The notes below the pieces were generated by a model. That model did not search any database and was not told the origin of the DNA. It saw nothing but the letters and a program-made list of their open reading frames with translations. DNA of 12,747 bases from Clostridia bacterium (GTDB lineage: Bacteria; Bacillota_A; Clostridia; UMGS1810), in the NCBI GenBank assembly GCA_017437345.1, contig JAFSBJ010000046.1:1-12747 (forward strand), read 5' to 3'. Every line of letters starts with the position of its first letter. Positions within the stretch are counted from its first letter, which is position 1. Shown here in pieces: positions 6,645 through 12,690 of the stretch. A program made the position numbers and the translations under genes.

Positions 6645-6665
6645 ATTGCAAATTAGCTTTGCAAT
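6645..6665. repeat. Inverted repeat at the 5' end of the SASP transcript
   Basis: An 8-bp perfect inverted repeat ATTGCAAA (6645-6652) / TTTGCAAT (6658-6665) around a five-base loop. It lies between the predicted -10 (6669-6675) and the ribosome binding site. If transcription starts near 6662, it would form a hairpin at the very 5' end of the mRNA, a location that often increases mRNA lifetime. The function is inferred from position only. Confidence 0.45.
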
Positions 6666-6668
6666 AAC

Positions 6669-6698
6669 TATTTTGCTCCGGGAGAGCATTTATATTCA
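6669..6698 (-). promoter_or_regulatory. Sigma-G-like forespore promoter of the SASP gene
   Basis: Minus strand: TGAATA (6698-6693), exactly 17 nt, then CAAAATA (6675-6669). The sigma-G pattern known from Bacillus is TGMATA, 17-18 nt, CATAMTA, so the -35 matches fully and the -10 at six of seven positions. Position and gene product agree with forespore expression. Confidence 0.65.
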
Positions 6699-6724
6699 GG
6701 TAGTTTTTAGCTTAAAAGTTATTT

Positions 6725-7396
6725 TCAGGAAATTATTTCGTTTTCTGTTTTTTCACCATTTATTCCACTTGCAACCTCCATTTTTGAAATGGAAATTTCA
6801 TAAGCAGTTTTTGTTATGCTTTCTTCTTCAGAGATTTTTTTCTGGTATTCTCTTGATTGAATTCTGCCCCAGATTTTTATATTGTCGCCAACGCTTAGCC
6901 CCGATGAAAATCTTGCATTTCTTCCCCAGGCAATGCAGGGGATATAGTCGGATTTATTGTATGCACGATTGACAGCAATTAAAATATCTGTTATTTCCCT
7001 TCCAAAAGGTGTGGTTCTGTAGACAGGTGGCTTGCATAAAAATCCGTTAAGATAAATATAGTTTGGATTTTTCTGACTTTCCTCCGGAGAAAATTCATCT
7101 GAAATGGCAATATCTCTGGCAAACACAGTAAGAATAAGCTTGCTTCCTGTGTCGGAATAATTGTTGTACGAGCGGAATTGCCCGCTTACGGTTACAAAGC
7201 TTCCTCTGCTAAGGTCTATGCAGCTTAAAAGCCTTTCTGAAACAGTAACATTTATATAGTCACATATATCAGAAAGTCTCATAACTCTCAGCACAAATGA
7301 GTAAAATGCCTCACCGTAGATTTCATGACTCACACTAAGCTCGCTGTCCACAAGCCCTGTAAGCTGAACCTCATTGTTTAAATTTACATTGTCCAT
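6725..7396 (-). CDS. Single-stranded DNA-binding-like protein with two tandem OB folds
   Basis: A 223-aa protein with two SSB/PriB-like OB domains in one chain. Domain 1 (about residues 5-98) begins NNEVQLTGLVDSEL and contains DYINVTVSERL and GSFVTVSGQFRSY. Domain 2 (about 112-208) is the more classical: YIYLNGFLCKPPVYRTTPFGREITDILIAVNRAY (split here by position), IPCIAWGRNARF, then GDNIKIWGRIQSREYQKK. The usual C-terminal acidic tip of SSB (DDDIPF type), which recruits partner proteins, is absent: the chain ends in ENEIIS. This suggests a secondary SSB or PriB-like factor rather than the main replication SSB, which is normally encoded between rpsF and rpsR. The start is ATG 7396, with GAGAGGA some 14 nt upstream. 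It is divergent from yebC; no convincing promoter could be placed. There is also no clear terminator before the SASP promoter. Cellular role is not established by the sequence. Confidence 0.75.
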   Translation of the reverse strand: MDNVNLNNEVQLTGLVDSELSVSHEIYGEAFYSFVLRVMRLSDICDYINVTVSERLLSCIDLSRGSFVTVSGQFRSYNNYSDTGSKLILTVFARDIAISDEFSPEESQKNPNYIYLNGFLCKPPVYRTTPFGREITDILIAVNRAYNKSDYIPCIAWGRNARFSSGLSVGDNIKIWGRIQSREYQKKISEEESITKTAYEISISKMEVASGINGEKTENEIIS

Positions 7397-7596
7397 GGTT
7401 AGTTTTCCGTCCTCTCATAAGTTTATATTAAAGTTTATTCCCCTGATGGAAAATTATTCTATTAAAGTTTCGCCTTTTTATCCTCTGAAAAAACCATATC
7501 TGATAGTTTGCCTGTGTATCCGATAATATTCTATCTTTTGCGATTGAGTTTTTGAAAAAATAGTAGTTTAAAATTCAAATTATGCGTTTGTTATCC

Positions 7597-7626
7597 TTGA
7601 CAAAACATAACACAATAGGATATAAT
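7597..7626 (+). promoter_or_regulatory. Sigma-A promoter of yebC
   Basis: Consensus TTGACA (7597-7602), 18-nt spacer, consensus TATAAT (7621-7626). Transcription would start near 7633, leaving a 5' leader of about 44 nt. The 280-nt gap 7397-7676 otherwise holds only AT-rich DNA and an 11-bp direct repeat (TATTAAAGTTT at 7426-7436 and 7460-7470). Confidence 0.85.
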
Positions 7627-7676
7627 GTACTGTATGATTTTATGTAATTTTATGCGTAGATATATTGGAGGTACTT

Positions 7677-8408
7677 ATGTCAGGACATTCAAAATGGAAT
7701 AATATTAAACATAAAAAGGAAAAATCTGATGCTCAGAAAGCCAAGATTTTCACCAAAATGGGCAGAGAAATTGCTGTTGCTGCAAAATCCGGCGGCAGTG
7801 ACCCCGAAACTAACGGTCGTCTTAAAGATGCTATTGCAAAGGCTCGTTCTTTCAATATGCCAAATGATAACATCGCCAGAGTAATCAAAAAAGCTGCCGG
7901 CGAACAGAATATGGATAACTATGAAGATATCAATTACGAAGGCTATGGTCCAAGCGGCGTTGCTGTTATAGTTGAAACCCTTACAGATAACCGCAACCGT
8001 ACTGCAGGTGATTTAAGACACTATTTCGATAAATTCGGCGGTAACCTTGGAACAAATGGTTCGGTATCATGGATGTTTGACCAGAAGGGCATACTCATCG
8101 TTAATAAATCAGATTCAGTTGACGAAGATGAACTCACTATGGACGCTCTCGATGCCGGTGCCGATGATTTTGGTGTTGAGGATGAATTCTACGAGATTTC
8201 AACCTCACCCGAAGAATTTCACGCTGTAAGAGACAGTCTTGAAGCAAAAGGCTATGTTTTTGAATCTGCAGGTCTTGAAATGATTCCGCAGAATTATATC
8301 ACCCTCACAGATGAACACGATATATTAATGATGGAAAAGCTTATTGAACATCTTGAAGATAATGATGATGTTCAGAATATCTATCACAACTGGGAAGAAG
8401 CAGAATAA
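7677..8408 (+). CDS. yebC: YebC/PmpR family translation or transcription regulator
   Basis: A 243-aa member of the YebC/TACO1 family, normal in length. The diagnostic N-terminus MSGHSKWNNIKHKKEKSDAQK is complete, followed by NMPNDNIARVIKKA, YEGYGPSGVAVIVE, LTDNRNRTAGDLRHYFDKFGGNLG and the acidic middle VDEDELTMDALDAGADD. Family members were first described as DNA-binding regulators. More recent work on bacterial and mitochondrial relatives implicates them in relieving ribosome stalling on proline-rich stretches. Which applies here cannot be read from sequence. The start is ATG 7677: GGAGG (7667-7671) is its ribosome binding site, so the in-frame TTG at 7665 is rejected. Expression is from a consensus promoter 50 nt upstream. 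murA follows after 63 nt without a terminator, so cotranscription of yebC-murA-walJ is likely. In other bacteria yebC is often near ruvC, which is not present here. Confidence 0.94.
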   Translation: MSGHSKWNNIKHKKEKSDAQKAKIFTKMGREIAVAAKSGGSDPETNGRLKDAIAKARSFNMPNDNIARVIKKAAGEQNMDNYEDINYEGYGPSGVAVIVETLTDNRNRTAGDLRHYFDKFGGNLGTNGSVSWMFDQKGILIVNKSDSVDEDELTMDALDAGADDFGVEDEFYEISTSPEEFHAVRDSLEAKGYVFESAGLEMIPQNYITLTDEHDILMMEKLIEHLEDNDDVQNIYHNWEEAE

Positions 8409-8471
8409 AATCCGTATAAAGCATCTGTTTTGATTTTTACCAAATAATAAACACACAGGAGGCTTTACAAG

Positions 8472-9728
8472 GTGGATAAAATTCTCATTAACGGCGGCAA
8501 AGCCTTAACGGGCGAAGTCCATATCAGCGGAGCCAAAAATGCGGCTGTTGCCATTCTTCCTGCTGCTCTTCTGGTAGAAGGAAAATGTATTATAGAAAAT
8601 GTTCCCGATATAAGTGATGTTGACAGTATAATAAAAATGATGTCATCTCTTGGGGCAAAGGTTGAAAAAATAGATTATAACACAGTTTCTGTGGATGCCA
8701 CAGCTCTCAGTCAGTGGAGAGCAAATCCTGAGCTTGCTCTTAAAATGAGAGCATCCTATTACCTTATGGGTGTTCTTATCGGGAGATTCCATAGGGCAAG
8801 TGTTCCACCACCGGGTGGTTGCAATTTTGGCACACGCCCCATAGACCAGCATTTGAAAAGCTTTGAATCTCTGGGATGCAGCATAGAATGTGATGAAACC
8901 TTTGTCAATATTGATGCTTCTCTTCTGTCGGGGGCAAATGTGTGCTTTGATGTTGTAAGCGTCGGAGCCACAATAAATGCAATTTTAGCAGCTGTTCTGG
9001 CTCCGGGAAAGACTGTGCTTGAAAACTGTGCTAAAGAACCCCATGTTGTTGACCTTGCCAATTTCTTGAATTCTGCAGGAGCAAGAATTGTCGGTGCAGG
9101 CACAGATGTTATAAAAATCCGTGGCGTTGAACATCTCACCGGTGTTACATATTCAATAATTCCCGATCAGATAGAAGCCGGAACATATATGGCGGCGGCT
9201 GTTGCAACAAGGGGAAATATTTTAGTTAAAAACATCATCCCCAAGCATCTCGATTGCATAACCTCAAAATTTATCGAGATGGGTGTTAAAATTGAAGAAT
9301 ATGATGAAGAAATTCGTGTAATAGCAGATAAACCCCTAAAAAGCATAAGGGTAAAAACATTCCCATATCCCGGTTTTCCCACCGACCTGCAGCCCCAGAT
9401 GGTTGTTCTTTTGGCAACGGTTGAAGGAAAAAGTGTGGTAACGGAGGGGGTTTGGGAGTCGCGGTTTCAATATATAGAAGAGCTTGAAAAAATGGGTATC
9501 AGAGTTTCTGTGGATGGCTCAGTTGCTACGATTGATGGTGGTGCTCCGATTAAGGGGGCAAGCCTTAAGGCAACCGATTTAAGGGCAGGAGCGAGCATGA
9601 TTATTGCAGCTCTTGCCGCAGAAGGCACAAGCGAGGTTTATGAGCTTCGTCACATTGACAGAGGTTATGAACATATAGTAGAAAAGCTTCGCGGAATCGG
9701 AGCAGATATCGAAAGAATCGATGACTAA
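8472..9728 (+). CDS. murA: UDP-N-acetylglucosamine 1-carboxyvinyltransferase (MurA)
   Basis: This enzyme catalyses the first committed step of peptidoglycan synthesis, moving enolpyruvate from PEP to UDP-GlcNAc in the cytoplasm. The 418-aa length is standard. Lys22 and Asn23 of HISGAKNAAVAILPAAL match the substrate-binding pair. The active-site loop PPPGGCNFGTRPIDQH contains Cys117, the residue alkylated by fosfomycin in sensitive enzymes, so intrinsic resistance by a Cys-to-Asp change is not expected. YPGFPTDLQPQ carries the catalytic Asp region, and DLRAGASMIIAALAAEG is the usual C-terminal motif. The start is GTG 8472 with AGGAGG at 8457-8462, 9 nt away. The last eight bases overlap the start of the WalJ-like gene (ATGACTAA), implying translational coupling. 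Many low-GC Gram-positive bacteria have two MurA paralogues; I cannot say which one this is. Confidence 0.97.
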   Translation: MDKILINGGKALTGEVHISGAKNAAVAILPAALLVEGKCIIENVPDISDVDSIIKMMSSLGAKVEKIDYNTVSVDATALSQWRANPELALKMRASYYLMGVLIGRFHRASVPPPGGCNFGTRPIDQHLKSFESLGCSIECDETFVNIDASLLSGANVCFDVVSVGATINAILAAVLAPGKTVLENCAKEPHVVDLANFLNSAGARIVGAGTDVIKIRGVEHLTGVTYSIIPDQIEAGTYMAAAVATRGNILVKNIIPKHLDCITSKFIEMGVKIEEYDEEIRVIADKPLKSIRVKTFPYPGFPTDLQPQMVVLLATVEGKSVVTEGVWESRFQYIEELEKMGIRVSVDGSVATIDGGAPIKGASLKATDLRAGASMIIAALAAEGTSEVYELRHIDRGYEHIVEKLRGIGADIERIDD

Positions 9729-10503
9729 ATTTTTAAGCCTTTTCAGTTCAAGCTCAGGAAATTCGATTCTCATATCAAATGATGATACAAATATCCTGAT
9801 TGATGCCGGAGTAAGCGCAAGCCGGATTGCAGCTTCTCTTGATAAAGCAGGGATAGGGCCGGAACAGATAGATGCTATATTTGTTACTCATGAACATAGC
9901 GACCATATATCCGGAATCCGTGTTCTTGAAAAGAAATATAATATCCCCGTGTATGCCAATGCACCAACAATGGAAGGCGTTTTAAAAAGCGCTCCGTCGA
10001 TTGCACCCGGCAATGCCCGAATTATATCGGCATCAAATGTATATGACATACGCTCTATGAAGATTAAACCTTTTATAACCCCTCATGATTCCGCATCATC
10101 TTTAGGATATGTTATTGAATCAGAAAACAAAAAATACGCAGTTGCCACAGACACCGGCTGCATCACAAAAGCAATGCTTTCAGCTCTCGCGGGGAGTGAA
10201 GCTGTTGTGATTGAAGCAAACCACGATATAAAGATGCTTGAAGGAGGACCTTATCCCTATCCTTTAAAAAGAAGAATTCTTTCAGACAAAGGGCATCTTT
10301 CAAACGATAAATGCGCTTGGCTTGCAACCCAGCTTGCAATCTGGGGAACAAAGAGAATTCTTCTGGGACATTTAAGCAAAGAGAATAACACGCCTGCCAT
10401 AGCTTTTAACTGTGTTAAAAAAAGTCTTGAATCAAATGGCTTTAAGCTTGGAACAGATGTTATTCTGAAGGTTGCAGAGGCTGATGATGTAAGCTTTATA
10501 TAG
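9721..10503 (+). CDS. walJ: WalJ/YycJ-like metallo-beta-lactamase-fold hydrolase
   Basis: A 260-aa cytoplasmic protein of the metallo-beta-lactamase fold. It begins KFLSLFSSSSGNSILISND, the N-terminal strand pattern of the YycJ/WalJ/VicX family. Metal-binding motif HEHSDH is at residues 57-62, and later ligands are suggested by ATDTG (Asp), EANHD and GHLSKENN. Family members are reported as 5'-to-3' exonucleases or mismatch-repair-related nucleases, and in Bacillus the gene sits in the walRK operon. Here it is instead coupled to murA by an 8-nt overlap (ATG 9721 within the murA end), with no good independent ribosome binding site. Both loci relate to cell-wall homeostasis, but that link is contextual. 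The gene terminates with TAG, which shows that amber is a normal stop codon in this genome and matters for interpreting znuC. No terminator follows before the lysine riboswitch promoter. Confidence 0.88.
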   Translation: MTKFLSLFSSSSGNSILISNDDTNILIDAGVSASRIAASLDKAGIGPEQIDAIFVTHEHSDHISGIRVLEKKYNIPVYANAPTMEGVLKSAPSIAPGNARIISASNVYDIRSMKIKPFITPHDSASSLGYVIESENKKYAVATDTGCITKAMLSALAGSEAVVIEANHDIKMLEGGPYPYPLKRRILSDKGHLSNDKCAWLATQLAIWGTKRILLGHLSKENNTPAIAFNCVKKSLESNGFKLGTDVILKVAEADDVSFI

Positions 10504-10519
10504 TTTTTGCAAATAAATA

Positions 10520-10548
10520 TTGACTTATCTGTAAAAATAGGGTATACT
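10520..10548 (+). promoter_or_regulatory. Promoter of the lysine riboswitch transcript
   Basis: TTGACT (10520-10525), 17-nt spacer, TATACT (10543-10548). Transcription would start near 10555, just at the 5' strand of the aptamer P1 stem, which fixes the start of the riboswitch leader. It lies only 17 nt after the walJ stop codon. Confidence 0.8.
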
Positions 10549-10552
10549 TTAG

Positions 10553-10718
10553 CCAAGGTAGAGGTGCGACAGATATCAGTAGTGGGATAAAAGCTCAAAA
10601 CAGCTCCCATAAAAGGATTTGCCGCCGAAATCTGCACATTCTGTTTTGAGATATGCAGGTTGGTGTGTGTTAAAAAATGGCACGCACTGTCACTTTAAGT
10701 GGAGAGCTATCGGGGGTA
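10553..10718 (+). promoter_or_regulatory. Lysine riboswitch aptamer (L-box)
   Basis: This RNA binds free lysine and turns off the downstream gene. Conserved core segments appear in order: AAGGTAGAGGTGCGAC (P1 5' strand and loop-E-like motif, about 10555-10570), CAGTAG (10577-10582), AAAAGG (10611-10616), GCCGAAA (10624-10630), GCACTGTCAC (about 10684-10693), and AGTGGAGAGCTATCGG (from 10699, ending in the P1 3' strand). Closing pairs of P1 are GGTAG (10557-10561) with CTATC (10707-10711). The spacing suits the five-helix fold of the class. The expression platform follows to 10772. Known targets of this riboswitch are lysine biosynthesis and lysine transport genes, which decides the likely substrate of the transporter downstream. 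Recognition is by pattern and was not scored with a covariance model. Confidence 0.95.
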
Positions 10719-10756
10719 TAATACACAAAAAGTATCTTAAACCGTCGAGAGCTTTC
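10702..10756 (+). promoter_or_regulatory. Predicted antiterminator of the lysine riboswitch
   Basis: Bases 10702-10717 (P1 3' strand) can pair with 10741-10756 (5' half and loop of the terminator): 16 facing positions, 14 pairs counting G-U, and mismatches only at 10714/10744 and 10709/10749. This structure is incompatible both with P1 and with the terminator. Without lysine it should form and permit transcription. Lysine-stabilised P1 would free the terminator. Confidence 0.75.
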
Positions 10757-10772
10757 TCAGACGGTTTTTTTT
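10741..10772 (+). terminator. Riboswitch-controlled intrinsic terminator
   Basis: ACCGTCGAGA (10741-10750), loop GCTT, TCTC-A-GACGGT (10755-10765) with one bulged A at 10759, then eight T (10765-10772). It lies 31 nt before the transporter start codon and is the off-state of the lysine switch. Confidence 0.92.
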
Positions 10773-10803
10773 GTTTTAAAATAAAAATCAGGAGGTTTCA
10801 CTA

Positions 10804-12555
10804 ATGAAAAGCAAAAAACTAATTAACATTTGTGCCATCTTAGTTGTGCTCATTGTTGTTGCAGTTGCTGCTTTCACAGTTAAAACAACTGCCACAGTTG
10901 ATTGTGGTGCGTGTGGCGGTGCTGGTGAAAGAATCGAAATGGTGTGTCTTGACTGCGAAGGTGCAGGAGAAGACTGCACAGCCTGCGACGGAAAAGGCGG
11001 AGCAGGCGAAATGATTGCCTGCGCAGATTGTGAAGGCTTGGGTCGGGTTGCTGCTGATAACAACTATTATGCAACCTTTGTATCACTCCTTCCCCCTGTG
11101 ATTGCAATTGCCCTTGCTCTTATCACCAAGGAAGTGTATAGCTCACTCTTTGTTGGTATTGCAGTTGGCGGTCTTTTTGCAGCAAACTTCAAACCTGTTG
11201 CGGCAGTTGATAACATTGTAAGCGGCGGTCTTATCCAGGCAGTGTCCGACACAGCAGGCATCTTTGTATTCCTTGTTGTCCTCGGAATAATGGTAGCTCT
11301 TGTAAATAAAGCAGGCGGAAGTGCTGCTTTTGGAAGATGGGCAGAAAAGAACATCAAATCAAAAATCGGTGCATCAATTGCCACATTTATTTTAGGTGTT
11401 CTCATCTTTATTGACGACTATTTCAACTGCCTGACAGTTGGCTCTGTTATGTGTCCTGTTACTGACAAACACAAAATCTCAAGAGCAAAACTTGCATATT
11501 TAATAGATGCCACAGCAGCTCCTGTTTGTATGATAGCACCCATTTCATCATGGGCAGCGGCAGTTTCCGAATATGCCGGCGATGGTGCAGATGGTCTCAC
11601 ACTTTTCATCCAGGCTATTCCATATAATTTCTATTCACTCTTAACCTTTGTATTCATCATAGCCTTAGTGCTTATGAAATTTGACTATGGCTCAATGAAG
11701 CTTCATGAATTAAACGCTGCAAAAGGTGACCTTTTCACAACAGGTGAAAGAGTGGAAGCTGCAAACGAAAAAGAAGCAAATCCCAAAGGCAGAGTTATAG
11801 ACCTTGTTCTTCCCATAATTGTTCTTATCGCAATAAGTGTGTTTGCCCTTGTGTATGTTGGCGGTATCTTTGACGGTGCATCATTTGTAGAAGCATTTGG
11901 TAACACAGATGCCACAGTTGGTCTTCCCTGGGGCGGCATTATCACTCTTGTAATAACAATGGCATATCTTATTTTAAGAAAAACCATCACCTTCAAAGAT
12001 GCAATGGAATGTGTTCCAAAAGGATTTATAGCAATGGTTCCTGCCATTTTAATTCTCACCTTAGCTGCATCACTCAAAAATGTAAACGGACTTCTTGGCT
12101 CCGATGCATTTGTTGACCAGATGCTCGGCGGTGCTGCAGCACTCCAAAGATTCCTTCCCGCAATCATTTTCCTTGTTGCAATCGGTATTTCTTTTGCCAC
12201 AGGAACATCATGGGGAACATTTGGTATTTTAATTCCAATAGTTCTTGCAATCTTCCCTGTTGGAAGCGAACTTGGCATCATTGGTATGTCAGCTTGTCTT
12301 GCAGGTTCAGTATGCGGAGACCACTGCTCACCAATTTCCGACACAACCATTATGTCTTCAGCCGGTGCTCAGTGTAACCATATAAATCATGTTTCAACTC
12401 AGCTCCCCTATGCAATAACAGTTGCAGCTATTTCCTTTATTATGTATATAGTTGCAGGCTTTATTCAGAACTGGATGATTCTTCTTCCTGTTGGTGCTGT
12501 GTTAACAGTTGCTATTCTTTTTGTTATTAAATCAATGACCAAAAAAGAAGCGTAA
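10804..12555 (+). CDS. lysW: NhaC-family transporter, candidate lysine importer LysW, with N-terminal DnaJ-like Cys-rich domain
   Basis: A 583-aa membrane transporter. The core (from about residue 88, SLLPPVIAIALALITKEVYSS) is NhaC antiporter superfamily, with about 11 membrane segments and conserved stretches IDDYFNCLTVGSVM, TAAPVCMIAPISSWAAAVSEY, GTSWGTFGILIPI and CGDHCSPISDTTIMSSAGAQC. NhaC-like genes under lysine riboswitches were named lysW, predicted lysine transporters (Rodionov and co-workers). The riboswitch just upstream supports this assignment over plain Na+/H+ exchange. The N-terminus is odd: a basic start, one hydrophobic anchor (residues 6-25), then four exact CxxCxGxG motifs at 34-41, 48-55, 58-65 and 73-80, a DnaJ-type zinc-binding signature. 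By the positive-inside rule this domain would face outward. Relatives I recall have a signal-like segment and short linker in this place. ATG 10804 follows AGGAGG (10790-10795). A strong terminator follows the gene, which is monocistronic. Confidence 0.85.
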   Translation: MKSKKLINICAILVVLIVVAVAAFTVKTTATVDCGACGGAGERIEMVCLDCEGAGEDCTACDGKGGAGEMIACADCEGLGRVAADNNYYATFVSLLPPVIAIALALITKEVYSSLFVGIAVGGLFAANFKPVAAVDNIVSGGLIQAVSDTAGIFVFLVVLGIMVALVNKAGGSAAFGRWAEKNIKSKIGASIATFILGVLIFIDDYFNCLTVGSVMCPVTDKHKISRAKLAYLIDATAAPVCMIAPISSWAAAVSEYAGDGADGLTLFIQAIPYNFYSLLTFVFIIALVLMKFDYGSMKLHELNAAKGDLFTTGERVEAANEKEANPKGRVIDLVLPIIVLIAISVFALVYVGGIFDGASFVEAFGNTDATVGLPWGGIITLVITMAYLILRKTITFKDAMECVPKGFIAMVPAILILTLAASLKNVNGLLGSDAFVDQMLGGAAALQRFLPAIIFLVAIGISFATGTSWGTFGILIPIVLAIFPVGSELGIIGMSACLAGSVCGDHCSPISDTTIMSSAGAQCNHINHVSTQLPYAITVAAISFIMYIVAGFIQNWMILLPVGAVLTVAILFVIKSMTKKEA

Positions 12556-12573
12556 GATTAAATAATAATTATA

Positions 12574-12610
12574 AATTCGGGGTACTTTAAATAAGTACCC
12601 CGAATTTTTT
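12574..12610 (+). terminator. Intrinsic terminator of the NhaC/LysW gene
   Basis: A perfect 14-bp stem AATTCGGGGTACTT (12574-12587) / AAGTACCCCGAATT (12593-12606) with loop TAAAT, followed by T to 12610. It lies 18 nt after the stop codon and isolates the following tRNA promoter. Confidence 0.95.
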
Positions 12611-12611
12611 G

Positions 12612-12659
12612 AAAAATTTTTTAAAAAAGCTTGACAATATCTGCATTTTCTGTTAAAAT
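12612..12659 (+). promoter_or_regulatory. Strong promoter with UP-like element ahead of tRNA-Gln
   Basis: Consensus TTGACA (12631-12636), 17-nt spacer, TAAAAT (12654-12659). Immediately upstream, 12612-12628 is five A, six T and six A, which fits the published UP-element pattern AAAWWTWTTTTNNNAAA at every defined position, though placed about 2 nt closer to the -35 than usual. This arrangement suits a highly expressed stable-RNA unit that may continue past the window. Confidence 0.8.
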
Positions 12660-12690
12660 ATCATTCGTACTCTTTGAGAAAACAAAATAT

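Noticed and set aside
7470..7500. Possible sigma-F-like -10 (GGCGAAACTT on the minus strand) upstream of the SSB-like gene
   Set aside because: The -10 pattern is loose and the expected -35 at 15 nt is GTTTT, a poor match to GYATA. It is not supported as a promoter.
10588..10600. Pairing of AAAGCTC in the aptamer with GAGCTTT in the terminator as antiterminator
   Set aside because: It is only seven pairs and would disrupt the P2 arm. The 16-position pairing of 10702-10717 with 10741-10756 is far better.
10788..11063. Minus-strand Ser/Pro/Ala-rich frame opposite the Cys-rich domain
   Set aside because: It is a shadow of the Gly/Cys-rich repeats of the transporter gene, with no ribosome binding site. 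The forward frame has a strong one and a clear family match.
11703..12350. Long (215-codon) minus-strand open frame
   Set aside because: It lies wholly within the transporter gene and has low-complexity, unrecognisable content. The forward frame carries the conserved NhaC motifs.
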